A stretch of 64,000 nucleotides of DNA from G963664835 sp965220775 (lineage in GTDB: Bacteria; Chloroflexota; UBA6077; FW602-bin22; JBCLEL01), in assembly GCA_965220775.1 (NCBI GenBank), contig OZ244845.1:1178001-1242000 (forward strand), given 5' to 3'. Below, in pieces: positions 39,382 to 48,670 of the stretch. Both the position numbers and the translations under genes were made by a program. The notes beneath the pieces are model-generated. The model made no database searches, was not told the DNA's origin, and was given only the letters and a program-made list of their open reading frames with translations. The first letter of the stretch is position 1; every line of letters begins with the position of its first letter.

Positions 39382-40551
39382 GTGGCGGATGGGCAATACA
39401 AGATATTGGTGGTCGACGACGAGCCAGACTTGGAGCCGCTGGTCCTGCAACGAATGCGGCGCGCCATACGGTCAGGCCGTTATAAGTTTCTATTCGCCCA
39501 AAACGGGGTGGAGGCTCTCGAGCTGCTCCACCAACATGAAGACATCGATATGGTCCTTTCGGACATCAATATGCCGAAGATGGACGGCTTGGCCCTGCTT
39601 GAGCAGATTCCCAAGGTGGACCCTAACATCCGCGCCGTAATCATTTCCGCATACGGCGACATGAAGAATATCCGCACAGCGATGAACCGAGGCGCGTTCG
39701 ACTTCGTGACCAAGCCCGTCGATTTCCAGGATTTGAGGGTCACAATCGAGCGAACTCTTAGCCACGTTGCCGAGTGGCGCGAAGCGCTCTCGGCGAGAGA
39801 CAAGCTGGTTGTCCTTCAGAACGAGCTTGACGTGGGCAGAAAGATGCAGCAGTCCATCCTCCCCACCCACTTTCCCAAGGGTGCCGACTACCAGATCTTT
39901 GGCAGCATGGAGCCGGCGCGCAGCGTGGGAGGCGATTTCTTCGATGTCTTCCGGCTGGAGAACGAAAGGGTCGGGTTGGCCATTGCGGACGTCTCGGACA
40001 AGGGCGTGCCCGCAGCGCTATTCATGATGTCCAGCCGGGCGATGCTGAAGGGCTCCGCCATAGGCAGGTCCAACCCCGGCGCGGTGCTGCATGAGTTAAA
40101 CGACCTGCTCTCCGAAAACAACGAGACCCTGATGTTCGTCACTCTCCTGTACGCGATATACGATCCCGTGTCTGGCGTACTGACCTACGCCAATGGCGGA
40201 CACAACCCCCCTCTCATTGTTCACTCTGACGGAACCTCGAAGATCCTTCCTCCTACTGGCGGTGTCGCCCTCGGAGTGATGCCGGGTATCAATTATCGGC
40301 ACGACTCCATCACCCTCTCGCCCGGGGACGCCGTTGTTTTCTACACCGACGGCGTAACCGAGGCCATGAACGAAGAGGACGAAGAATTCGGGACTGACAA
40401 CCTGCAAGAGGTCTTCGCGACGGCTCCTCCAATAGAGTGCCAAGAGGCCACGATGGCGGTCTTCCGGGCCGTGAGCGCCTTCGCCGGCGACGCCCCGCAG
40501 TTCGACGATATCACCTGCCTGACACTCTGTCGCAGTGGAAAGGCACCTTGA
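39382..40551 (+). CDS. Response regulator with PP2C/SpoIIE phosphatase output (RsbU-like)
   Basis: 389 residues. Receiver domain at 5-125 with VDDEPD, phospho-acceptor Asp61 in MVLSDINMPKMDG and Lys111 in FVTKPVD; a helical linker (125-160); and a SpoIIE phosphatase from about 165 with SVGGDFFDVF (Asp185), IADVSDKGVPAALFM (Asp203), VVFYTDGVTEA and DDITCL, so all metal-binding acids are kept. Phosphorylation of the receiver should control dephosphorylation of the STAS proteins. GTG 39382 follows GAGGAGG. The stop overlaps the TTG of the next gene (TTGA). Confidence 0.95.
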   Translation: MADGQYKILVVDDEPDLEPLVLQRMRRAIRSGRYKFLFAQNGVEALELLHQHEDIDMVLSDINMPKMDGLALLEQIPKVDPNIRAVIISAYGDMKNIRTAMNRGAFDFVTKPVDFQDLRVTIERTLSHVAEWREALSARDKLVVLQNELDVGRKMQQSILPTHFPKGADYQIFGSMEPARSVGGDFFDVFRLENERVGLAIADVSDKGVPAALFMMSSRAMLKGSAIGRSNPGAVLHELNDLLSENNETLMFVTLLYAIYDPVSGVLTYANGGHNPPLIVHSDGTSKILPPTGGVALGVMPGINYRHDSITLSPGDAVVFYTDGVTEAMNEEDEEFGTDNLQEVFATAPPIECQEATMAVFRAVSAFAGDAPQFDDITCLTLCRSGKAP

Positions 40552-40961
40552 GCGCAAAGGTGTCCGTGACAATTGAGCCCAAGCTCGAGAGTTTGCCGCA
40601 AATCACCGCCTCCATAGAAGAAATTGCACGACAGGAAGACTGGCCTTCAGACCTGGCATTTAAGATCGACCTTGTGCTCGATGAGCTAACGACCAACATC
40701 GTGAAATACGGAGGCACGGTTAGCGAGATCGAAGTCTCCCTTTCCTCGGAAGAGGAAGCTGTCACAGTCGTGATCACTGACGACGGACGGTCATTCGATC
40801 CACTCACGGAAGCTCCCGAACCCGATCTCGACTCCTCGCTGAACGAACGCCGGATCGGCGGGCTCGGCGTGTACTTCGTTCGCAGCATGATGGATGATCT
40901 GCAATACCGGCGGGAGCAAGGTAAGAACCACTTGGCCTTCAAAAAACGAAGGGTTGGATGA
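40548..40961 (+). CDS. RsbW-like anti-sigma factor serine kinase
   Basis: 137 residues of the HATPase_c_2 family. ATP-binding motifs are LVLDELTTNIVKYG (N box), ITDDGRSFDP (G1) and GGLGVYFVRSMMDDLQY (G2 region). Such kinases hold a sigma factor and phosphorylate STAS antagonists. I use the TTG at 40548, which overlaps the preceding stop as TTGA and has AAAGG upstream; the open frame to 40437 would lie inside the phosphatase gene. The end overlaps the next start as ATGA. No sigma gene is adjacent, so the target may be elsewhere or may not be a sigma factor. Confidence 0.92.
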   Translation: MSAKVSVTIEPKLESLPQITASIEEIARQEDWPSDLAFKIDLVLDELTTNIVKYGGTVSEIEVSLSSEEEAVTVVITDDGRSFDPLTEAPEPDLDSSLNERRIGGLGVYFVRSMMDDLQYRREQGKNHLAFKKRRVG

Positions 40962-42229
40962 AGAGAGGGCCCCGCTTGCCGGCAGCACTGCTGTTCGGGA
41001 TCGGGAGCGTACTCGTGCTCTCTATTGCTGCCGGTCTCATAGGCTGCAATCAGCTTGACCAACCCACTCCTATCGGGGATTCCGAGGTCTCCACCCCCCT
41101 TCCCACATCAGATGCCTTGTCCGATGTCAGCGCCGGCGTCTCCGATAACAAGATTGTCTTCGGCCAGTCCGCCGCGTTCACCGGCCCGGCCCAAGAGCTA
41201 GGCACTAACATGCGGCTGGGAATCGAGGCAGCATTTAATGAAGCTAACCAACGGGGCGGAGTCCACGGCAGGCAACTCGAGCTCCTCTCATTGGACGACA
41301 CTTACGAACCGGAAGCAGCGATTGCCAATACCATCCACTTGATTGAAGAGCAAAGTGTATTCGCGCTAATCGGCGCGGTGGGCACCCCGACGTCCCGCTC
41401 CGCTACCCCCATCGCATCCGAGGCCGGCGTGCCCTACGTTGCTCCTTTCACCGGCGCGGCCTTCCTCCGTGAGGCAAGGTGGGACAACATAGTCAATCTC
41501 CGAGCCTCCTACTACCAGGAAACCGAGGAAATGGTCGCCCGCTTGATCGGGGACTTGGGGATAAATCGTATTGGAGTGATGTACCAAGACGATTCCTTCG
41601 GCCGCGCCGGTTACCGGGGCGTTCGCCAGGCTCTGGCCCGTCGCGGCATGGAGCCGGTCGCAGTCGGTTTGTACCCGCGGAACACCCTGTCGGTCAAGAC
41701 CGGGGTGCTTGATCTTCACCAAGCAGCGCCCGAAGCGGTCATCTTGATCGGGGCCTACCAGCCGGTCGCAGCTTCTATCTCCTGGGCCCGGCACATAGGG
41801 ATGGACCCCGTGTTCATGACCGTTTCCTTTGTGGGCAGCAACGCACTTGCTGACGAACTCGGCGCCGCGGGAGAAGGCGTCTTCGTGACCCAGGTGGTAC
41901 CATTCCCAACCGACGACTCCCTGCCCATCATCTCCAGCTACCATGATGCCCTCTCCGCCTATGCTTCCGATGCGGTCCCCGGCTTCGTCTCGCTGGAGGG
42001 GTACCTGGCCGGGCGCCTGGCCATCGCCGGCCTAGAGCGCTGTGGCCGCGAGGTGGACCGCTCGTGCTTTCTCGACGGTTTACTCCAGGCGGAGTCCATC
42101 GATATTGATGGGTTTCAGGTTCAATACAGAGGGCAGGACAATCAGGGTTCTGATGCCGTGTTCCTCACCGTGATCGGCCGAGACGGCAGCTACTATCCGG
42201 TCGACGATCTTGGGGACCCGGTGCCATGA
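40958..42229 (+). CDS. LivK-type periplasmic binding lipoprotein (Peripla_BP_6)
   Basis: 423 residues. A lipoprotein signal ends at AAGLIGC (Cys30). The mature part is a type I periplasmic binding fold, with IVFGQSAAFTGPAQELGTNM, IEAAFNEANQRGGVHGRQLE, FALIGAVGTPTSRSATPIA, GVPYVAPFTGAAFLRE and VGVMYQDD-like IGVMYQDDSFGRAGYRGV. Relatives bind branched-chain amino acids, amides or urea for ABC transporters, but no permease or ATPase gene is nearby. Instead it overlaps by ATGA with both the RsbW-like gene and the histidine kinase, so it probably presents a ligand to the kinase's outer domain. Confidence 0.93.
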   Translation: MKRGPRLPAALLFGIGSVLVLSIAAGLIGCNQLDQPTPIGDSEVSTPLPTSDALSDVSAGVSDNKIVFGQSAAFTGPAQELGTNMRLGIEAAFNEANQRGGVHGRQLELLSLDDTYEPEAAIANTIHLIEEQSVFALIGAVGTPTSRSATPIASEAGVPYVAPFTGAAFLREARWDNIVNLRASYYQETEEMVARLIGDLGINRIGVMYQDDSFGRAGYRGVRQALARRGMEPVAVGLYPRNTLSVKTGVLDLHQAAPEAVILIGAYQPVAASISWARHIGMDPVFMTVSFVGSNALADELGAAGEGVFVTQVVPFPTDDSLPIISSYHDALSAYASDAVPGFVSLEGYLAGRLAIAGLERCGREVDRSCFLDGLLQAESIDIDGFQVQYRGQDNQGSDAVFLTVIGRDGSYYPVDDLGDPVP

Positions 42230-44355
42230 ACGAACGTCTCAAGCGTCTCCTAGAAGTTCGGCACCGCATCTCTACCCAACTGTACCTCGGAATTGGTGGA
42301 GCGGTCATCCTCACCATAGCGGCCAGCCTCGTCGGGTTGTTTTCCTTCAACAGTGTGGGCGAAGCACAGAGCCGGGTCAACGAGGGAAGCGTGCCCGAAA
42401 TGGCGGCTGCCTTTGGGGTTGCCCGTCTTGGTGGGATCCTGGTCGCCGCCGGACCGAGCCTGACCGCGGCCGAGACCCTCGAGGAATTCACCGATGTTTC
42501 AGCCGGCATTGCCGTTACCCACACGGATTTCGAAAAGCAACTGGCTTTGCTGGAGAAGGACGGACAAGATAAACGTTTCGAGGGCATTCGCGCCGACGCC
42601 GGCACGTTGATTCATAACCTTGAGTCCATCGAGGAAGGAATGCTGGAGCGCTTCGAGTTGGCAGATCGCGCCGACGCCCTCCGTTTAGAGCTTGTCACCA
42701 TACGCTCCGACCTGGACGCGATTCTGGTTCCCGCCCTGGATGATCAGCTTTTCTACACGATGACCGGGTACCGAGAACTCGGAGCGCCTCCGGAGGCTCG
42801 TGACGTCCACTTCTCGGAAACGCAGCTGATTCGCTTCCGCTATATGTCCGAGCTCCAAGCCCAAGCAAACATCGCGACACAGTTGCTGGCCAGCGCTTCC
42901 ACCGTTTCCGAAGCTTCGCTGATCGAGCCTCTGCGGGAGCGGTTCGAGTCCTCTGCCGGCCACATAGAGCGGAACCTGGCCGACCTAGAGGCATCCCCTC
43001 TGCACGCTGAGTTGGCCCCCGTCTTCGAGCGGCTATTGGAGTTGGGCACCGGCGAGGATAACGGATTCGACCTGTTTTACCGTGGGTTGACCCTCGCCGC
43101 GCTGCAGGGGGAGTTACTGACAAGCAACCGCGCCGTCGCTGTGGCCCTCATAGAGCAGGTTGACGATTTGGTAGCTGAAGCCCAACTGAACACGCAGGAA
43201 GCCACCCAGGCCTCCTCACAAGCGGTCCTAACCGGCAGCACTTTGCTGCTGGTGATTAGCGCGCTCAGCGTTGGCGGCGCGTTGCTCATCACCTGGCTCT
43301 ACGTCGGCCGCGTACTGTTGAGCCGTCTGGGAATGCTATCGAATTGGATGCGTCGCATGGCCGGCGGCGACTTGGAAGCCCGCGTCGAGATCGGCGGACG
43401 AGACGAGGTAGCCGAAATGGCCGCCGCTCTCGAGGTCTTCCGGCGACATGCCCTGGAGGTCCAGCGTCTGAACCTGGTGGAGAAGCTGGCCGAAGAGTTG
43501 CAGGGCAAGAACGAAGAGCTTGAAAGCGTGTTGGTCGACCTGCGTACGGCCCAAGACCAGATCGTGACGAGGGAGAAACTGGCGGCGCTGGGCGAGCTTA
43601 CGGCCGGCGTTGCCCATGAGATCAGGAACCCCTTGAACTTCGTCAAGAACTTCTCCGAGGCCTCGGAAGAGCTCCTGGAAGAGCTTCGGGAGACCCTTGA
43701 TGAAGCCGGCGAAAGGTTGACCGAGGAGCAGCAGGGCCTCGTTGAAGAGATCGCCCAAGACATGACCGACAATCTGGGGCGCATCCGATCCCATGGCGAA
43801 CGGGCCAACCGGATAGTTCACGACATGTTGTCCATGAGCCGGGGCTCAACGAACTCCCAATCCACCGACATCAACCGGCTCCTGGACGAGCACGCCCGCT
43901 TGGCTTACCACAGCGCCCGGGCGACGGACTCGGATTTCCAGCTCGATATCCAGTTGGACTTGGACCCGGAGATGGGCGAGCTCGACGTGATCTCCCAGGA
44001 CCTGGGACGCGTATTCCTGAACATGGTAAGCAACGCCTGCTACGCCACCAACGAGAAGCGGCGCGCCACCGCCGAGACCGGGCAGGGCAATGGCTATATG
44101 CCGACACTGTGGTTGGCCACCCGGCGCGGCAAGGACCAGGCCGAGATTAGCATCAAGGACAACGGCAGCGGAATACCGCCCCATGTCGTCGACAGAATAT
44201 TCAATCCATTCTTTACGACCAAACCCACTGACAAGGGCACCGGATTGGGGCTGTCTATTTGCAACGATATCGTGCGTCAGCACGGTGGCGCTATTCGAGT
44301 GGATTCGGAGCCGGGACAGCATACCGAGATGACCGTGGAGCTGCCCATAGCCTAG
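42226..44355 (+). CDS. Membrane histidine kinase with large sensor domain and HAMP
   Basis: 709 residues. TM1 at about 20-42, an extracytoplasmic helical sensor of about 290 residues, TM2 at about 336-362, HAMP (363-418) and coiled coil lead to LGELTAGVAHEIRNPLNFVK with His464. The catalytic domain has NMVSNACYAT, KDNGSGIPPHV and FFTTKPTDKGTGLGLSI. The helical sensor with two nearby signals in TMs recalls TorS, which is read through a periplasmic binding protein. The ATG overlaps the stop of the binding lipoprotein, supporting that pairing. The most likely phospho-target is the REC-PP2C protein of the same operon. Confidence 0.94.
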   Translation: MNERLKRLLEVRHRISTQLYLGIGGAVILTIAASLVGLFSFNSVGEAQSRVNEGSVPEMAAAFGVARLGGILVAAGPSLTAAETLEEFTDVSAGIAVTHTDFEKQLALLEKDGQDKRFEGIRADAGTLIHNLESIEEGMLERFELADRADALRLELVTIRSDLDAILVPALDDQLFYTMTGYRELGAPPEARDVHFSETQLIRFRYMSELQAQANIATQLLASASTVSEASLIEPLRERFESSAGHIERNLADLEASPLHAELAPVFERLLELGTGEDNGFDLFYRGLTLAALQGELLTSNRAVAVALIEQVDDLVAEAQLNTQEATQASSQAVLTGSTLLLVISALSVGGALLITWLYVGRVLLSRLGMLSNWMRRMAGGDLEARVEIGGRDEVAEMAAALEVFRRHALEVQRLNLVEKLAEELQGKNEELESVLVDLRTAQDQIVTREKLAALGELTAGVAHEIRNPLNFVKNFSEASEELLEELRETLDEAGERLTEEQQGLVEEIAQDMTDNLGRIRSHGERANRIVHDMLSMSRGSTNSQSTDINRLLDEHARLAYHSARATDSDFQLDIQLDLDPEMGELDVISQDLGRVFLNMVSNACYATNEKRRATAETGQGNGYMPTLWLATRRGKDQAEISIKDNGSGIPPHVVDRIFNPFFTTKPTDKGTGLGLSICNDIVRQHGGAIRVDSEPGQHTEMTVELPIA

Positions 44356-44513
44356 GTCCCAGAACCCACCGAGTCCAAACTTGAGACTCGACCAGGCGGA
44401 ATCGGCCTTGAGTAAACCACAAGCTTACAGTCGGCCAAGGATATAATTTCGCTCAATCTGAGGCGCGCGCAAGACCATTGCGGACAACCGAATGGGTAAA
44501 GGAGTGTGAAACG

Positions 44514-45341
44514 ATGACTGAACGTACATCGTCAGAATCCAGCTACACGATGGGGTATAGCGAAGAGTTTCGACAGCTTCTCGACCGGCGTAGCGCGGAG
44601 ACCCACGCCGCGCATTTGCTCCCACACCTCAAGCCCGGCCTTCGAGTTCTCGACTTCGGTTGTGGACCGGGGACCATCACGGTCGGGCTGGCCAAGGTCG
44701 TTGAGACCGGTGAGGTGCACGGCATCGATGTGGAAGAGTCGCAGATCAACTTGGCGCGGTCCGCCGCCGAGGCCGGCGGACACGGCAACGCGACGTTCCA
44801 CGTCGGTGACGTGACTGACCTTCCCTTCGAAGACGACTACTTTGATGTCGCCCATTGCCATGCGGTCCTCATGCACGTTCCCGATACCGGAGGAGTCCTC
44901 GCCGAGGTGATGCGTGTCTTGAAACCCGGCGGCATCATATCCAGCCGTGAATTCTTCGTGGCGTCGTCGTTCCTGGAGCCCAGCAACGAAAACATCCACG
45001 CCGCATGGGCCACGTTCTCTAGACTTCTCGCGGCCAATGGCGGCCATCCTCAGATGGGCAAAGAGCTGAAGAACACCTTCCTCGAGGCCGGGTTCTCGGA
45101 TATCTGGGCGGGTGGATCCTTCGATTTCTTCAGCACGGCCGAAGACGTTGCTTTCCTTCACGGCTTCATCAAGGATTGGTTTTACTCACCCGAGGTTATA
45201 GCCGCGGCGACTAAATATGGATTGGCGACGCATGAGCAGTTCGACGCTTGGAGCAATGCCATGGACGAGTGGAAAGACCTTGCCGGCGCATGCGGGGCCT
45301 TTGCGTTCGGCGAGGCAATAGCCCGTAAGCCGTCGTCGTGA
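44514..45341 (+). CDS. Class I SAM-dependent methyltransferase
   Basis: 275 residues from the ATG at 44514, which has AAAGGAGTG upstream; the frame to 44478 is not needed. Motif I is VLDFGCGPGTITVGLA, the acidic strand 2 end is EVHGIDVEESQI, and later blocks are DVTDLPFEDDYFDVAHCHAV and EVMRVLKPGGIISSREFF. This is the Methyltransf_11/UbiE-like group, which methylates quinones, small metabolites or lipids. There are no neighbours in an operon to narrow the substrate. Confidence 0.9.
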   Translation: MTERTSSESSYTMGYSEEFRQLLDRRSAETHAAHLLPHLKPGLRVLDFGCGPGTITVGLAKVVETGEVHGIDVEESQINLARSAAEAGGHGNATFHVGDVTDLPFEDDYFDVAHCHAVLMHVPDTGGVLAEVMRVLKPGGIISSREFFVASSFLEPSNENIHAAWATFSRLLAANGGHPQMGKELKNTFLEAGFSDIWAGGSFDFFSTAEDVAFLHGFIKDWFYSPEVIAAATKYGLATHEQFDAWSNAMDEWKDLAGACGAFAFGEAIARKPSS

Positions 45342-45669
45342 CCCGCTAGTCATAGCATCTGGTGCGCGCGACCCTGCCGGCTATCCCGCCATGCCCATCG
45401 AAGTCGAGTCCCTTGCCCGCGACGAGCGGGCTGATCTACCACGCTGTCGTATGGGTGCATACCGGTCGCACTTCATCGTTAGCGCCGAGGTCCCTACGCC
45501 AAGCCAAATAACCGACGACCTCCCGTCCAAGTCGCGCCCCGTGAGCATTGGGGAGCTTGACTGGAGCGGTATCACCCATGTCTCGGCGGCGTCCGGCTCG
45601 TCCGCCGGAATAGAAGTACCGGGAGGCCCTTCGTCCCCGACCTGGATTCTTGGTGTCAAGCGCCGTAGC
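45342..45669. other. Intergenic stretch, no supported gene
   Basis: Open frames exist on both strands (plus 45391-45687, minus 45381-45698) but neither resembles a family, and both overlap the 3' end of ctaB. I see no hairpin or repeat here. Confidence 0.45.
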
Positions 45670-46590
45670 TCAGGCTCCCATGAATAGTGCGCGATCAATG
45701 ACCAAGCCGAGGAAGAGCAACGCCAAGTAGAGACTAGAGTAGCGAAAGACTCTCATCGCCCAAACCCGATCCAGGTATCGGTAGACCCCGATAGACAAGA
45801 TGACGAGCAGAGCGCCCAGCACGATTGCCGTCGCCAGATACACTGGCCCAAAAAGGCCCGTTACTCCAGGCGCGGCCGTCAAGACCAGCAGCAATATAGA
45901 GTAGAGCAAGATCTGTCGCGCAGTCGCTCGGTCTCCCAGTACGACCGGCAGCATGGGGATGCCCGCATTTTGATACTCCTCTTTCACGATTAGCATAAGT
46001 GCGTAGGCGTGAGGCGGCGTCCAGAAAAACACAATGAGGAACAGCAGAATAGCGGACAGGTCAATGCTACCTGACACAGCCACCCAACCAATCAAGGGCG
46101 GGAATGCGCCGGCTGTGCCTCCTATCACGATGTTGTGGTGCGTCCGTCGCTTCAGATACAGGCCATAAAACACCACATAGTAGAGCCAGGCCACTATGCC
46201 CAGGACGGCTACAAGCGGACTGATCGAGAGAAACAGGGGAATGGAGAGTAAGCTAATTGCGATACTGAAGATCAGTGCATTCCTGGGAGTGACTTGCCCG
46301 GAGGGCAAAGGCCGGCGGCGGGTGCGCGCCATGGCCAGATCCAACTCCCGGTCGAGGTAGCAGTTCATGGCCCCCGCCCCGCCGGAGCATAGATAGCCGC
46401 CGGCTAGAACGGTGGCTCCCAGCAGCCAATCTATGGACCCGCCTCCAGCCGCCAACATACCGGCAGCTGCGCTAATGAGGAGAAGAAGGTTTATCTTGGG
46501 CTTGGTTAGTCGAAAGTAAACGCCGGCATTCGCAAGAAGCCGCGGAAAAAGCCCAGTATGAGCGGTGGTCGGATGGACGTGAGTCTTCAT
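45670..46590 (-). CDS. ctaB: Protoheme IX farnesyltransferase
   Basis: 306 residues with about nine hydrophobic helices of the UbiA prenyltransferase fold. The first Asp-rich site is NCYLDRELDLAMARTRRRPLP and the second region is FFWTPPHAYALMLIVKEEYQNAGIPMLP; YGLYLKRRTHHNIVIGG lies between. The enzyme adds a farnesyl group to haem b to make haem O for terminal oxidases, at the inner membrane. The ATG at 46590 has TTGGAG upstream. Cytochrome oxidase subunit genes, its usual neighbours, are absent from the window. Confidence 0.95.
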   Translation of the reverse strand: MKTHVHPTTAHTGLFPRLLANAGVYFRLTKPKINLLLLISAAAGMLAAGGGSIDWLLGATVLAGGYLCSGGAGAMNCYLDRELDLAMARTRRRPLPSGQVTPRNALIFSIAISLLSIPLFLSISPLVAVLGIVAWLYYVVFYGLYLKRRTHHNIVIGGTAGAFPPLIGWVAVSGSIDLSAILLFLIVFFWTPPHAYALMLIVKEEYQNAGIPMLPVVLGDRATARQILLYSILLLVLTAAPGVTGLFGPVYLATAIVLGALLVILSIGVYRYLDRVWAMRVFRYSSLYLALLFLGLVIDRALFMGA

Positions 46591-46824
46591 TCGGTTGCTC
46601 CAAAAGGTGCCGCAATCCCATTGTCGGATACGACATTTTTCTCACCCTCTGGCGCGCCTCACCGTAATCGGCCCAGATCCCACGCATTGTATACTGTTCA
46701 AGCATCTTCCACTCACGCTACTTGTCCGACCCGAGTGCTGACTCGATAAGCGACGGCAACTCCATCCCCGTGCTGAAGCACCTCAATGAACTCAAGTCTG
46801 CTCGCCGCGCCGGATGCGAAGCGG

Positions 46825-47829
46825 TCACCGCCCGAAGCGATGTGGGCCAAAATCCGCCTCGTAGTACGGCGCAATCATCCCACCCGGCGGCGCAACCTCA
46901 TCTAGCATTTTGAGGTCCCGATCTGAAATAGAGACGTGCAAGGAGCCCAGGTTATCGTCCAGTTGATCGATGGTCCGCGGTCCAATGATCGGGCAGGTAA
47001 TGCCGGGCTGCTGCATGCACCAAGCCAGCGCCAACTGACTGGCCGTACACCCTTTCTCCCTCGCCAGCAGGCTCAATGTTTCGACAACCGTATGACTCGC
47101 GTCTGAGAAGACAGCCTCGATCCGCTCATCCCGCGCCGACGTCGCCAACCTGGCATCAGCCGGCGGAGGCCGGCCGCGTCCATACTTGCCGGTTAAAAAC
47201 CCGTCCGCAAGAGGCGACCAGGGAAGCACGGCAAGTCCGTAGGTCAACGCCATAGGAATCAACTCCCGCTCGATCCTGCGATCAAGCAAGTGGTAAGGTG
47301 GCTGGTCGCTGACGATCTGGTTTAGGCCCTTCTCTCTGGAGGTCCACAATGAGTCGATCAATTGCCATGCAGCTAGAGTGCTGCTCCCTATGTAGCGGAC
47401 TTTGCCCTCCCGGATGAGGTCGTCCAATGCACGTAGAGTCTCGTCTATAGGAATATCCGACGTAGGCTCGTGTATTTGGTACAGATCTATCCAATCGGTC
47501 TGCAAGCGGTTGAGTGATGCTTCGCACTGCGCCTTGATGTGATGCCTCTGAATCGCAGTATTCGGGCCGTCGCTCGACACGCGAAAGTGAAGTTTCGTGG
47601 CAAGCACCGTACGGTTGCGATGGCCCCCGCATTTCAGCGCCTGACCGACAATTTCCTCGCTCACTCCTTGGCGGTGAGAGTGCGTGTCCAAGAAGTTGAT
47701 GCCGGCGTCAATCGCGCGTTCTATGATCTCGATCGATGCTCGCTCGCCGGCCTCGCCACCGAGTCTGCCGCATCCCAGGCAGAGGGGACTGACCTTCACA
47801 CCGGTCCGGCCAAGCGCACGATATTTCAT
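46825..47829 (-). CDS. Aldo/keto reductase
   Basis: 334 residues from the ATG at 47829 (MKYRALGRTGVKVSPLCLG). The (beta/alpha)8 family signature is clear: AGINFLDTHSHRQGVSEEIV, where the catalytic Tyr of the usual DTA..Y motif is replaced by His-Arg-Gln, TKLHFRV (Lys), WIDLYQIHEPTSDI (His) and a C-terminal LAWCMQQPGITCPIIGPRT that binds NADPH. The missing Tyr is notable, because it is the general acid in most members; the enzyme may have changed chemistry. It reduces carbonyls on sugars or ketones in general. No operon partner. Confidence 0.88.
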   Translation of the reverse strand: MKYRALGRTGVKVSPLCLGCGRLGGEAGERASIEIIERAIDAGINFLDTHSHRQGVSEEIVGQALKCGGHRNRTVLATKLHFRVSSDGPNTAIQRHHIKAQCEASLNRLQTDWIDLYQIHEPTSDIPIDETLRALDDLIREGKVRYIGSSTLAAWQLIDSLWTSREKGLNQIVSDQPPYHLLDRRIERELIPMALTYGLAVLPWSPLADGFLTGKYGRGRPPPADARLATSARDERIEAVFSDASHTVVETLSLLAREKGCTASQLALAWCMQQPGITCPIIGPRTIDQLDDNLGSLHVSISDRDLKMLDEVAPPGGMIAPYYEADFGPHRFGR

Positions 47830-48180
47830 CCGCAAAACCAGGTCAGCCCTTACTCAAACCAGCAGGGCCACTAGGGGTGTGAAACCTCCTCGGATCGACC
47901 AACACAACAATAGGACGCGGACTCGACCCAAACTGGGAGACGGTCAAGCGTCGCCAGTATTGGCGGACAAGGCTGACGAATGCGTTGCCGGCGATGGTCA
48001 TTGGCTCCTCAACTCCGCGCCTTGTTTAGAGTAACGCTGCCTGTCCTGAGGACTGGCTCGATATTAGGCTTGCCGGCGGTCCGAGGCAAGCCGGCGATTC
48101 ATCTCGACCACCCAGCGTTCGAGGAACTTGGCTAAATTGGCCGAACATAGTTGCTTAGCCCGTTGATATATCATGAAGTC
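47830..48180. other. Intergenic stretch, no supported gene
   Basis: Divergent space between the aldo/keto reductase and the DCC protein, so both promoters should lie here. No box pair, hairpin or repeat is convincing. Confidence 0.45.
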
Positions 48181-48600
48181 ATGAGCACTCGACTTCGTCA
48201 CGGACAGTCTCGGATGGCCGAAACACTCGACGCCGGCCGGCAATTCCTCCTACTTTACGACACCGAGTGCGGGCTCTGCCAATGGACGCAGAAGTGGGTC
48301 GAAGCTCACGACCCCGCCGGCTTGGTGGATGCGAAACCGTTGCAGACACCGGGCCTCCTCGACCGGCTATCGATACGCGAAGAGGACGCGCTTCGCGAGA
48401 TTCACGTCATCTCTCGCTCCGGAGAGTTGCGAGTCGGCGCCGACGCCGTGCTCTGGCTGGTATCCCAACTCCCCGGTTATCATTGGCTAGCGACTCTTAA
48501 TCGGTCTCATGCCGTCCGAAAGATTGCACGACTGACCTACCGTGAGATCGCGAAACGCCGGGCAAGGCAAGATTGCCAAGAAGGGCAGTGTCACTTCTGA
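48181..48600 (+). CDS. DCC-family (DUF393) thiol-disulfide oxidoreductase-like protein
   Basis: 139 residues from the ATG at 48181; ATG 48214 is also possible, and no clear ribosome site decides. The family motif LLYDTECGLCQW holds the DxxCxxC pattern for which it is named, and IHVISRSGELRVGADAVLWL and the closing basic helix match DUF393. The fold is thioredoxin-like but substrates are unknown. The C-terminal CQEGQCHF adds two Cys that could bind metal. Confidence 0.85.
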   Translation: MSTRLRHGQSRMAETLDAGRQFLLLYDTECGLCQWTQKWVEAHDPAGLVDAKPLQTPGLLDRLSIREEDALREIHVISRSGELRVGADAVLWLVSQLPGYHWLATLNRSHAVRKIARLTYREIAKRRARQDCQEGQCHF

Positions 48601-48670
48601 AAGGCCCCTACTAGGCGACTGTTCCCATCTCTGCCGTCGCAAATCCTAGTCGCGACGCACCTCCGGGCCC

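Noticed and set aside
45391..45687. A 98-codon frame between the methyltransferase and ctaB
   Set aside because: No recognisable domain, overlaps the end of ctaB, and the opposite strand is equally open.
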